Positions 34,203-44,839 of a stretch of DNA of 64,000 nucleotides are shown in pieces. Location: NCBI GenBank assembly GCA_033220425.1, contig CM065650.1, positions 1,674,001 through 1,738,000 on the forward strand, written 5' to 3'. Source of the DNA: Lepraria neglecta. Taxonomy: Eukaryota; Ascomycota; Lecanoromycetes; Lecanorales; Stereocaulaceae. Position 1 is the stretch's first letter. Each line of letters opens with the position of its first letter. Below the pieces are notes generated by a model. The model was not told the origin of the DNA. It searched no databases and worked only from the letters and a program-made list of their open reading frames with translations. A program made the position numbers and the translations under genes.

Positions 34203-34949
34203 CTAAAGCGAATACTGGCAACAATCGCCGACTTCGACATGTACGGCAAAGTTAATGCCGGGCTTCGCCTTGTCGGCATGATACTGGCAAGTCGCCAAGC
34301 ATCTGGACTTCAAATGGTCCATGAGATTCCCCGGAAGGTCAATGTGCCTGTCCCAGGAGAGGGGCCATGTGGGTGTCCTGTGCTTCATGCAGTCTTTTCT
34401 CAATTCCGTAACTGTCACGTTTGAGATGCCATGGAGATTGTCAAGGTGGCCATGATAGAGAAATCCGGATAGCTGAGATATCGATGTCTTCATAGAGAGA
34501 GACAAGTTGCTGCATTGGGACAGCAAATTGAACACTGGATAATTGAGGTCTCCTCCGCGAGCTGATGAGAACTCGATACGTCGGAGACTCTGTCGGCGTT
34601 CTCCGCCGATGCATTGCAGCCATTTCTGATCATTTGAGCGTTCACCGAGCATGAAGAGGTTGCATCTGTAATAGACTTGCCAGGATTCACGGTAAATCTG
34701 GCGGCATGTCTGTAGGAGTGCCAAGTCAATTGGATCCTGACGATCGATTGGCTTTTCGTGAATTAGGACATGCTCATAGATGCACTGGCGCAGCTCGCCC
34801 GGAAGCTGTAAGAATGGGAAGCAAGCTTGATCTTCGTTCCCGTGGGAGGGGCTGTTTACGGCTTTGACCATCGTAAGGTGGCTGCGTTTATCCGGTTCTG
34901 CCATGCTGAAATCCTCTTCAATGTTTGCAGGAAGCAGGATCTGTTGCAT
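34203..34949 (-). CDS. Array copy C: F-box-like/DUF7730-type protein, intact
   Basis: Single-exon 248-aa protein. After a short variable N-terminus comes CFPFLQLPGELRQCIYEHVL, then DLALLQTCRQIYRESWQVYY, DQKWLQCIGGERRQSLRRIE, NLLSQCSNLSLSMKTSIS, HLDNLHGISNVTV, and ends GDCCQYSL. The order LPxELR..IY / LLQxxRQIYxE / KWLQxIG / LLSQCxNL is shared with copies A, B and D. The first motif resembles an F-box; the overall domain corresponds, from memory, to fungal DUF7730-type proteins, which are expanded in many Dothideomycetes and have no proven function. Starts at 34949 or the inner Met at about 34904. It is intact, unlike copies A and B downstream. Confidence 0.75.
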   Translation of the reverse strand: MQQILLPANIEEDFSMAEPDKRSHLTMVKAVNSPSHGNEDQACFPFLQLPGELRQCIYEHVLIHEKPIDRQDPIDLALLQTCRQIYRESWQVYYRCNLFMLGERSNDQKWLQCIGGERRQSLRRIEFSSARGGDLNYPVFNLLSQCSNLSLSMKTSISQLSGFLYHGHLDNLHGISNVTVTELRKDCMKHRTPTWPLSWDRHIDLPGNLMDHLKSRCLATCQYHADKAKPGINFAVHVEVGDCCQYSL

Positions 34950-35174
34950 CGAGAGTTACGTCGAAAATTAATTGGGGAAGCCCAGGGAGAAAAATGAATG
35001 TAGGCGGACTTTTTTGAAATTGAATGTGCGGGGAAGGAGAGCTAGATTGCGGGAATTTAATTCTCCACCTTTGGACGAAAATAGGGTTCGATATCAAAAC
35101 GTTGTCTAGTGTAGCGAGAGATGATTCGTATATACCACGACATCAAAAACCCAAACCAAAATTTCCAACAGCGT

Positions 35175-36023
35175 CTATGGGTAGTCTACCAGGGTGCAAC
35201 AATGCGCTGTCGAGCAGCAGTGGGTGGGATAGAGGTGTACCACAGACTTACTATCAAGCCTTGACTTATTGGCATGAAAAGCGCAAGGGTCTGGGCAACT
35301 ACTACCAAAATGATCCAATACCTTCTGAAGGTCTCTTTGCCATAGGTTCCACCAGTCCACCTGGATCAGTGTTCTCTTTCCCTTGCACGGCCGTGTACAC
35401 GTTATGTTCGAGAAACCATGTAGGTTTTTTAGATAGCCTGCCCCAAAGAGGCCTCCCAGGATACTCATTGGAAGTTCCATGGTCAAGCTCAGGTTCCTGC
35501 ATTGAGATAGCAAATCGAACATAGGCAAAAGTCCGAGGATGCTGTCTCCCGCGTATATGTACTTGATTCTCTGTCTGGGTTCTCTAATTATGCGCTGTAA
35601 CCATTTCTCATCGTCCGAACGGTCATCGCCGACAATGAAAGTATTGGATTCGTGATAGATATGACTCGCTTCGTTGTAGATTTGGTGATTGGTCTGCAGT
35701 ATAGCTAATCCCAGTGGATCTTTGTAAGATATGGGTTCCTCCTCGGCCAGGGCATAGTAGTAGATCATATTTTGCAGTTCGGCTGGCAGTCGTAAGAGCG
35801 GGGATGGAAGTTGATCTTTGGCCTCGACTGAGGGCTTCTTTGCTAGATGAATTCGTGAGATTAACTCCTGCGCAACAGAAACTGCGCTTCGGCTTGAACA
35901 TTTCTCTGTAGTACCACGGCTTTGATGTCTTTTGGTAATACCGTATTCTGTTCGCTGACCAGGGATTAGATCACAGTGAGGCCTAGAGGGTTCCACTGAG
36001 TGACTTCTTGTAATTGGGGCCAT
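35175..36023 (-). CDS. Array copy D: F-box-like/DUF7730-type protein, intact
   Basis: Single-exon 282-aa protein and the most upstream member of the array. It has a basic N-terminal extension of about 60 residues, then LLRLPAELQNMIYYYALAEE, GLAILQTNHQIYNEASHIYH, DEKWLQRIIREPRQRIKYIY, MFDLLSQCRNLSLTMELPMS and YLKNLHGFSNI. The C-terminus (CPDPCAFHANK, THCCSTAHCCTLVDYP) carries the CC element of the family. It differs from copy C through much of its length, so the duplication is not recent. It is reported as intact because no stop or frame break occurs. Confidence 0.75.
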   Translation of the reverse strand: MAPITRSHSVEPSRPHCDLIPGQRTEYGITKRHQSRGTTEKCSSRSAVSVAQELISRIHLAKKPSVEAKDQLPSPLLRLPAELQNMIYYYALAEEEPISYKDPLGLAILQTNHQIYNEASHIYHESNTFIVGDDRSDDEKWLQRIIREPRQRIKYIYAGDSILGLLPMFDLLSQCRNLSLTMELPMSILGGLFGAGYLKNLHGFSNITCTRPCKGKRTLIQVDWWNLWQRDLQKVLDHFGSSCPDPCAFHANKSRLDSKSVVHLYPTHCCSTAHCCTLVDYP

Positions 36024-36949
36024 GTTCAGAGACAGGAGAGACTTGTGGGCACGGGGGAGTGTTATAGCAATAGTTTTGGGATATCCTGATGGAGAAAGAC
36101 GAAAAGGAGTGGGAGGTTTTTAGTCTCTCTTTAATGGGCAGAAATTGCGTGGATTCTCTCCGTTAGTGGAGCATATAAAGACAAAGCTACCTTGCCACTG
36201 GAAATTCATGCTCTTGGGTTACACTGACACTGTTACATCTCTTCCAACTCACCATTGTTGTTGACTCTCTTTTGCTGTGTACAAATATCTCCAGCGCCGG
36301 GTGGTCGCATACGCCAAGTCTATACCCTGTCACCAATAGAAGGGCGTAGAATCACTGAGAAAGATTCTCTAATTGGTCAAAAGACACCCTGCTAGCACTG
36401 CCGTTACGTAACCATCCATCCGGCGTTGCAGATATCTGTATGATAGTAAGGTTCAGCGATGGGAGAACCATCGAAGCCATGGAAGATCTTATCATAATCC
36501 CTGCGGCGATCCGACACGCGCTAGAACGACCCTTACATAATCTACCAGGGTTCGAGATGATCATTTCAGTCATTATCGACCATCGAACGAACTCCTTGAG
36601 AATGGGTGGTCGTAGGAAAGCCGCAAGAGGAAGAAGAAAGTTGTCTCATTAGGTAGTGAAGGTAATACTCCGGATTAATAATTCATTGCGGAATTATCGC
36701 ATGAGTCATGTGCAAATGTGTAATGCAAGCCAAATACCACGATATCGTCCGAAAAGTGGGTCTGTTACGAGCTATCTTCCAATCATCTCGAGACATAAGA
36801 TTAAAAACAACAGCAATTTTCTGCGACACCCGAGATCGCTGGGAGGCGACTTCCGCGTTCGCCTTCGACCTCTCCTGAAGCCTGTCTACACTGCTTCTAT
36901 AATTCTCTTATCTTCCTCTAATTAACCGTCCTGTCAAATCTCACCCACC
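36024..36949. other. Intergenic, divergent, no gene seen
   Basis: Between copy D and cytochrome c peroxidase. A 70-codon plus-strand frame (36440-36652) lacks known motifs and is not called. The last 120 bp before 36950 is the likely CCP1 promoter and 5' UTR; the start context is CACCATGG. Confidence 0.45.
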
Positions 36950-38125
36950 ATGGCAGCATCAGCTCGAACCCTCACGCGCCTAGCGCCCCGTGCAACCTCA
37001 AACGTCTTCACTCTTCGAACCACAACACGTCTTCCCCTTGCACGCCAACATTTCCAATCCTCCTCTCGTCGAGGCTACGCCTCAGCCCCTCCCACCCAGT
37101 CACGTACTGGCCTCTACGTCTCCCTCCTCGGCCTCTTCGCAGCTGGTGGCGCCGGGACTTACTTCTACCTGAACAAGGGGAGCTTCGCCAACCTGAAAGA
37201 GGGCAGCTCAGGCGAGACAAGAGGCGTGTTTACGCCCACGAAGGAGGATTACCAGAAGGTGTACAACGAGATCGCCAAGCTGTTGGAGGAGAAGGATGAC
37301 TATGATGATGGGAGCTATGGGCCTGTGGTTGTGAGGTTGTCATGGCATTGCAGTGGGACGTAAGTGTGCCATGTATACCTGACTGTGGGCTCAGTAGCTG
37401 ATGCATGATGTAGCTACGACAAAGCAACCAACACTGGCGGCTCCAATGGCGCCACTATGCGTTTCGCTCCCGAAGGTGATCACGGCGCCAATGCCGGCCT
37501 CAAAGCTGCTCGCGACTTCCTTGAGCCAGTCAAAGCGAATTTCCCTTGGATAACCTACTCCGACCTCTGGACCCTCGCCGGCGTGACCGCAATCCAAGAA
37601 ATGCAAGGTCCCACCATACCCTGGCGCCCAGGCCGCACCGACCGTGATATCAGCGCCTGCACGCCTGATGGTCGACTCCCCGATGGCGCCAAAGAGCAGT
37701 CTCACCTCCGCGCCATCTTCGGCCGCATGGGTTTCGATGACCGCGAAATCGTAGCCCTCAGCGGAGCTCACGCCCTAGGGCGCTGCCACACAGACCGTTC
37801 CGGGTTTGACGGGCCATGGACTTTCTCGCCGACCGTGGTATCGAACGACTATTTCCGCCTGCTACTATCAGAGAAATGGAATTGGAAGAAATGGAATGGA
37901 CCAAAGCAGTATCAGGATGTGGGGAGCAAGAGTCTAATGATGCTGCCGACGGACATGGCACTGGTGAAGGACCCAGTTTTCAAGAAGCACGTGGAGCGAT
38001 ATGCGGCAGATGACCAAGTCTTCTTCAAAGAGTTCAGAGAAGTCATCACGAAGCTGTTTGAGCTGGGGGTACCTTTCACGAGTAAGGAGGAGGATCGGAT
38101 GGAACTGAAGCCTACAAGCGCGTGA
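36950..38125 (+). CDS. CCP1: Cytochrome c peroxidase, mitochondrial
   Basis: Reduces H2O2 with electrons from cytochrome c in the mitochondrial intermembrane space. Exons 36950-37359 and 37414-38125 sum to 1122 nt, giving 373 aa; the intron is 54 bp. Residues 1-45 are an Arg/Ser/Thr-rich mitochondrial presequence. A hydrophobic stretch at 54-73 ([20 protein letters not shown]) is a bipartite sorting signal cleaved in the inner membrane. The class I peroxidase domain shows distal Arg129, Trp132 and His133 ([11 protein letters not shown]), proximal His256 ([11 protein letters not shown]) and Trp272 (DGPW), the latter corresponding to the radical Trp of the yeast enzyme. Length and motifs are complete. 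Confidence 0.96.
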
Positions 38126-39694
38126 GCAAGACTTTATAGGAAGGAAGGCGATGCATTGCGTGGTGCTTAGCGATGGCGTATTGCTGGAAAGCTAGACATA
38201 GAACAGAGTAGACTAGTACCTACCTTTCGAGCTAGACTCTATAAATGAAATTCGATTTAGCTATCAGGCCCCTTCTGGCTCTAATTAACCTAGGATGGAT
38301 GCTCTTCCCAGCCACTTAACAACGAAGAGTACGTGAGAATAGTAAAAATGCGTCTCCTTGAGCAAGTACATAGACGGAATTCCTGTCACCATACAGGAGC
38401 CTCTCTTTGCTTCATGGTTCTACAAGAACATATATTTGGGATCCCCGGAAATCAATGAACTATCCCAGGAAATTTGTGCATCACGTTAAATTGTCTTTCG
38501 CAAATTACGTATCATCTCGGACTTGTCTTCCTATCAATACGGCGACATGAAAGTTATATACTCTACTCTTCGCGGGCGCTTGAGCTGTCGGTTGGCCTGG
38601 GATAGTACTTCAGTATCCACCTTGGCGTGGCAGATCTTAGATGAGAGGGGGACAAATACCTAGATTGCGTCCCCGCAGAAGACAGGCTTCTTGGCAATAG
38701 GTAAAAGACGACAGCAATTTGCGCCCAGCTCAGTCGACACTTTGTCGAGGGGGACTGGGAACCGGGTGGGGAGGACTATTTCTGGTGCACACCACCACCG
38801 GCGGGATAGATCTCGCCCTGGCTAGACCAGGTCTGGTGTGTATTGCGACGCTAATGGTGGAATATGTCTCGTGGGGTGAAAATCTCTTGGGTACGCCACG
38901 GCTGGTGGATAGACCTTGAAGACCATGGCATTCGCGACATTTTCATAGCGAAGGGTTTCCGTAAAATTGATTTCTTGTTGTACCTCTTATTTTCCATTTC
39001 CTATTCATTCTGCTTACTGTGCCTGTTCTATGTAGCTCACATCTACATGTCTTCCTAATTATTTTTTGCAGCTGTCAACGAAGAAATGCGGGCTAGATTG
39101 CAGGTTTCAGCCTCGTCTAGTCATCTGACAGAAGCTCCTTCTCAAACCTTCTTGTTGCCTCTCGTCCTTCCGTGCTAGCATCCACTTCTGGTTGCAGGGA
39201 AATAATGTCGATCTACATGATGGGATTCAAGAAAAATGTGTCGGCCGCATGAGCTGATCGGAAGAAGGGTTTGACACGGGTGAAAGGACGACGTGATTCA
39301 ACATCGACGATGCGATTCACCATCGATGACGACGTGCAGGAGATCTAACCCACTATAATTCTGCGGTCAGCTTTTATTAAAGTGAGCAGATCCGCTGAGG
39401 TACCTTCCTGCGAACGTCTCTTATGGGCTCAATCCATCACCGAATATCGCCCCAAGCCGTGCCGGGGCCAAAAACAAAAAATTGGTCAGGCCAGAAGCCT
39501 ACCTTGAGGGTGCGAAGATAGCTCACACGGCACTGGGCCGCACCAAGGTGATCTGATCGATGACATGAACGAGCTCGCCCCAGAAAAAATTCTTGGAGTG
39601 GACGGTCAAAGGAGGCATCTATATCTAGCATCAATTCACCACCCACCCAGCCGACCCATCCCAAACCCATCCCAAAACCCACCCACTCAAGCAC

Positions 39695-39837
39695 CCAGTT
39701 ACCAGTTACCAGTTACCAGTTACCAGTTACCAGTTACCAGTTACCAGTTACCAGTTACCAGTTACCAGTTACCAGTTACCAGTTACCAGTTACCAGTTAC
39801 CAGTTACCAGTTACCAGTTACCAGTTACCAGTTACCA
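39695..39837. repeat. 7-bp minisatellite (CCAGTTA)x~20
   Basis: CCAGTTA is repeated head to tail about 20 times (143 bp) with no visible variant copy. Because 7 and 3 share no factor, any frame reads as a 7-residue repeat (SYQLPVT), which can imitate a protein. It is not a canonical telomere sequence. Confidence 0.95.
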
Positions 39838-40105
39838 GCCCCAATCCCACACCCCCACCAACCATGCATCTCTCCCTCCTCCTCCCCTTCCTCAACCACA
39901 GCACCTCCCTCCTCGCCATCGCCATGCCGGCAAAAGAAAAACAAAATACACAACCTACGAGCCCTGCCCCTCTTTGCGAATCATAACATGCTGAATTGGT
40001 TTCGTAGCAGGCACAGGCGGCGTGGGTACGGCTGAGGGCACAGGCTGTAAGATCCCAGCTACCTCCAAGATAGAGAGATCTTGGATGTGTGCTGTGTGAG
40101 GAATC

Positions 40106-40156
40106 TGACTGGGTTGGTGGGGTGACTGGGTTGGTGGGGTGACTGGGTTGGTGGGG
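40106..40156. repeat. 17-bp G-rich tandem repeat, three identical copies
   Basis: TGACTGGGTTGGTGGGG is repeated three times without change. The spacing of its G runs (GGG, GG, GGGG, GGG) would allow a G-quadruplex on the plus strand. Confidence 0.93.
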
Positions 40157-41409
40157 AATAGGTATTACAGCAACGCAAGTAAAGCCAAGCGTGTATGGCC
40201 GTCCGAGCAGGTTTGATGGATTGTGTTGTGTTTCTCAAGTACGTCCTCCCATCCCAATGAGTTGAGAATGGTGCTTTGCATCTTACCACCCGCATTTACT
40301 CTCGAATGTTTTCTGTTCCTTTCTTCAATCATTCATTCTTGGTTATTAAGGAAGCTGATGTGGAGGTGGTGTGATATAGGGTGCCACTGGTGTTGCGTTG
40401 CTTTGTTCTGGGACAACGGATACGTAACAAATAGCTACTTGAGGGATGAGACGTAAGGAAAGAGAAGTGGAAGTAGCGGTGAGAAGGAGAGAAGGGGAGG
40501 GCATCGCTTTGCCGAATATTTGGGATGGGAGGAGTTGGGACTTTGCTCGGGTTTTAAGGCACATGCATAAAGAAAAAGGCAGCAGCGAGCACTTCTTCGC
40601 ATGAAATTCTTTTCATTCATTCATCTTATGGGTATCATCGCTCTCTATCTGCACGCAATTCAAGGCGTTAAATTGAATATTCATGTATGTACAAACGTGT
40701 CGTATGTGATGGAGTTGGCTCAGGGGCCAATCCTGTTATCCTAAAGCAGGATCCTAGGATTTCTAATGAACATACATGTTGTATGTAATAGCGACGGCCC
40801 GAATGCCAGTATGTTCGCCATCGACAACACAATCGTATTGTAGGGCCTTGTACGTAAGTTATAAAGGCATTGGCTCGACGGCCACCACATTCGCCATCGA
40901 CACCACGATCCTGTAGCAGGACGAGAAAGAGACGGACGAAAGATATAGATCCACTTTTTCCCGTCAAGGTTCCTTCCACGGCGTTCCCAGCGAGATCTAG
41001 GCGTAGTGCACAGCACGAATGGATCGTGTGGTAGGAATTGTGGAAGAAGGCGGGAGATGACCCTTCTCCGTCCAGTGGGCTGTTGTCGCATTGAGTAGGT
41101 TATGCACAGCGCAGCCGATCCGTGTAATTGAAGAGAGGGCCAATGGGGAAATATTAGGTGTATGCGTAAACATCCTGAATTTGTAGACTCCGTGAATGCC
41201 GCTAAGCATGAGCGCCGTGCCGGAAGTATCGCTAATCGTGAAAAGATCGATCGTAGGAAGTATGTGTATGATTTTGTAGCAAATGGAGGAATTCTTATGT
41301 AGTGACCTATTCGTGGGCCAGTTCATGGGATGGAGTAATGCACAGCGGTGGGAGCGGTCTGGCGTAGCTCGAAATTGGCGAACGAGAGGGAGTTTGGGAT
41401 TGTATAATT

Positions 41410-43342
41410 TTAAGCCTCATTGAAAGGGTCGAACATAGAGTCTTTGTATTGATATGCGCTGTGATCATCAGGATTCCAGCAGCCTGTAGACTTGTGGTGA
41501 GGCGCCAGGATGGGTAGGTTTCTCGGCCACTCGAGGTACATCCATGCAAATTCTTCAGTGTCACGGTTCACAGAGAAGCGACTGAGCTCTGACCCGTCAT
41601 ATCTATGGGTCCCATGAATGTGTCGCATATGTTCACCGAAGGAGCGGGTGCCGAAGCTATCAGGGCATGCGGGGCATTTGACCTGCATGGCAGGATGTGT
41701 TATATCAGGCTGGATTTCCTCTTTGATCATGGATCTGAACTGCTTGTAGTAAATCTGTCTCACATCGTCCATGAGCAATCGGTATTTGCCATGCTTGCCC
41801 TCAGGCTTTGAGTCGGAGGCCTGGTATGCGTCGTAAACTCGGCGAAAGAAGACGTGGATCAAGTCCTCGTCCGCAATCTCGGCTTTTAATTGTTGCAAGT
41901 CCTTGACCACCGCCTCCGCAAGTTCGAACACGAATAGCTGTTCTGGAGCATCCTTATTCTTGCGTCTAGACGCGTTTTCGTCGTAGTCCTGACGCAGCTG
42001 CTTCCTGAATTCCTGGACGGCATCACGGTATCTCTTCTTTGCGAGCTTCTCTTCTGCAACAACCCGTTCAATATAGAGTTTGTCTTGCAGTATTGACCAT
42101 GATTTCGCGGTTGGCTCTCTAGCAATCCTTGCCGCTCGTTTGTAGGATTCACAAAATGCAAGGGCCTCGGATTCTAGGGGTGGGTCCATCAACGAAGCTT
42201 GATCCTTGTAGTATTTGGCGCGCTCTGCCTTCAGAGCGTCCCTTTCCGCCTTGCCTACAACCCTGAAAGTCTCGCACCAATCCTCCACAGCCTGGAGCTT
42301 GCTCACGTAATCATCATTAGCAGCAACCTTGGGATTGAAGAACGCATCGATCTCCTCTTGTGTCGACTTTTCATTAAGAGAAGACTTGTTGAATTCAACC
42401 ATCAGGTCGTCAATCCTGGAACGTTGATAATTACTCGTTTGGCCGTTCGGATACAGCTGTCCCCAGGCAGGAGGTTCGTCATAGTGTCCAACCCATTGAT
42501 AATGGACCCAGCTATCATACTTGGCCACAGGGATACACTTGAGCATGAGGGGGCGCAGTTCACGGAATTGACCCCCCCGTTCAAACCCGGAGTCGTTGAA
42601 TGCCTGCTTTTCCTAAAGGGCAGCTTAGTATTAGCATAGCAACGCCATAGAGACGAGGAACACATACTACAACGATGTTTTCAGTGTGACAGCTTTTACA
42701 CCATCGTCGCTGATAAGCCCAGTATGTCCTCCTGGTCTCTGTGTCGTCGCAATTTTGGCAACCGGTGCAGGTAAGTAGTTTCGCATACTCCTTCTCTGAT
42801 AGTCCTGGCGGTGGATCAGGCATGTCTGGGTCAAAATATCGTTGACGGGCGAGCTTCCAGGTTACTTCATTACGAGCCAGAATCTCGTCGAAGTACTTGA
42901 CGGTGCAAGCTTTGAGTAAGAAGCTGGGCGAACAAAATCCAAAGATCCCTTGCCAGATCTCGCAAGGGAGTTCTTTGGTAAACGGACGGTCTTTCCGAAT
43001 CCTTGTTGAGACTTTGAGCTGCTTGTTGCGCGGGTACGGAATGGCCTTGGAGCGTGGGCGTCCTCCTTTGCTTTTTTCTGGTGTTAGAGCCGATTGTGGA
43101 GTTGAGCTTCTAGATGTCGCAGAGGAAAAAGTAAAGTGAGCTGAGCCGGGTGAGTTGAAAGAAGTTTCGGAGTCTATCGTAGGCGGCGGGGTGTTGAGAA
43201 GAGAACCAATGTCGAGTTTCTGTCTCTTGCCATTCTCAGGCTCGTCGTAGCTGATAGGAGCCTTTCGTTTACGCCTGGGGGCTTCTTTTGCAATCTCAGC
43301 GGCAATAGTTGCCATTGTGCTGTTTTCGAAGGAGAAATTCAT
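41410..43342 (-). CDS. F-box protein with Cys-rich and C2H2-like segments (625 aa)
   Basis: Exons 43342-42668 and 42612-41410 sum to 1878 nt; the 55-bp intron has a TACTAAG branch site. The inner Met at 43315 is an equally good start. The N-terminal 110 residues are basic and disordered with a nuclear-type KRKAP. ELPCEIWQGIFGFCSPSFLL is an F-box, followed by KACTVKYFDEILARNEVTWK. Next comes a Cys cluster (LLTCTGCQNCD.. RRWCKSCH) that may bind zinc. The second exon is long, helical and charged (AEKLAKKRYRDAVQEFRKQ), then CPACPDSFGTRSFGEHMRHI and H, a C2H2-like finger with C-x2-C and H-x4-H. Probably an SCF substrate receptor; its target is unknown. This domain order recurs in fungal F-box proteins as I recall. 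Confidence 0.8.
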
Positions 43343-44839
43343 TGTGAAGATGAGCTCGCAGCTCCGAGGAAGGACTTTGTAAGATCACCCCAATCTAGAG
43401 GTGGGAGTAGTGTGTAAAAGAAGGTTGCAGGGAGGAAGGTCGCGGGTGTTGTGAAAAAGATAATGTGAGGGGGCTGGAAGCTAGATCCGATCTTGACAGT
43501 TGGAGGTCGGCCTTGTGTAACTAAGTGAAACTCGGCCGCCTTAGCCTGGTAGCTTCAGATTGGAAGACCATGCATGAGCCGGTAAAGTGGTATTGGATCA
43601 GAGCTGTAACTGAGAAGGTGATATTGCATACAGCATACTCAGATGTCAGTAAGGACATGAGTAATGAAGAAGGTCGGTGTTTTACTAGATGGAAGTTGGC
43701 GGAAGAGATTGAGAGAAGTGAGGCAATGCCAAAGTGTTAAAGTGAACGATGCCGGCTATTCCCTCCTCGTTAACAGGCTAAAAACGGGCCGAAGCGCACT
43801 TCATCTTCCGAACCGAGGCCCTGCAATCCCTGCTACTGCCCCCTGGTATCTTTTGGGTTTTTGAAATACAGATGAAACAGAATGTACGGAGATATGGCTA
43901 CTTGCTCGACTCTTCAACAAAAGATAGCCTGAAGGGAAGGCAATTGACATGCCAGCCATGCCCAAATGAGATTCACAAAGACCTCGCTCTCGAGTCCAGT
44001 TCAAGAGACCTGAAACTGTTTCATGAATGTCTCTCACTTGTACAATATAACTGTCTTGGTATGCCCAGGTCAAGGAACAAAGGCGGCCTTGAGCCAGGGA
44101 AGTCAATACAACAACTCTCCAGCTTCTCCAATTATACATGTCTCCCAACGTCCAGACTTTCGTCTTATTGGGTCTAGGAGGAGGTAATTCTCCCATCTCC
44201 TCGATCATTCTTGTTTTTCTTTATTACTGCGTGGTATTTCGTTGACTCTTTCCGGATTAGAGAGCAAAGAGACCACGCTCTCAATAGAGAAGAATAGGAT
44301 GACAATTCAAATGCCATCAGTTGAGCGCAAAACCGTTGGCATCTGACCAGATTAGTCGCAGTGGGCGATTGATGTTGTAACACAAGAGAGTACGTGGAAA
44401 ACAAGCAGCCACTGATCATTTATGACGGGAGACACAAAGCCGCTTGCATGAATCATGAAACACATCCGGCAGTCTGTCCACTGACAAGTCACGGTTGTGG
44501 CTTCACCGCCATACTCGATGTTGACAAGCGACATCGGATGATCGCCACTTTAGCCCGAAATCCGATTGCGGGGTACAACGGTAATCCTCGGTACAGTAAG
44601 CCATCCTTGCTGCACAAATATGACGTGCAGGCGGATTACAAAAAGCTCTACAGAATCAATTTCTCACAATTGTAATCATCCAGCAGTATTAAATGGGCTT
44701 TCGCAGCAGTAAGTCCGCCCAGTCTCCTCTTGATATCTGAAGTTGTTGAGTGTACCCAGAACACTCCGGATCCCCGGAATAACCTGAATGTATCATTGTT
44801 TAATCAGAGTAATAGTGTTAAGTTAATACGTATTCTCCA
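43343..44839. other. Intergenic, divergent, no gene seen
   Basis: 1.5 kb between the F-box gene and the transporter. Open frames of 60-130 codons lack motifs. No repeat seen. Confidence 0.4.

Larger units (their letters stand above)
38126..41409. other. Gene-poor 3.3-kb stretch with minisatellites
   Basis: No gene could be supported on either strand. It contains the 7-bp minisatellite at 39695-39837 and the 17-bp triplet at 40106-40156. It also has an imperfect direct repeat of about 45 bp: CGACGGCC.. to ..TGTAG at 40792-40840 and again at 40875-40916. Several 60- to 110-codon frames have no recognisable motif. Confidence 0.5.

Noticed and set aside
36440-36652. 70-codon plus-strand frame upstream of CCP1
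   Set aside because: No motif, no conserved family recalled, isolated.
39565-40035. 156-codon frame with a seven-residue repeat
   Set aside because: It is a translation of the CCAGTTA minisatellite.
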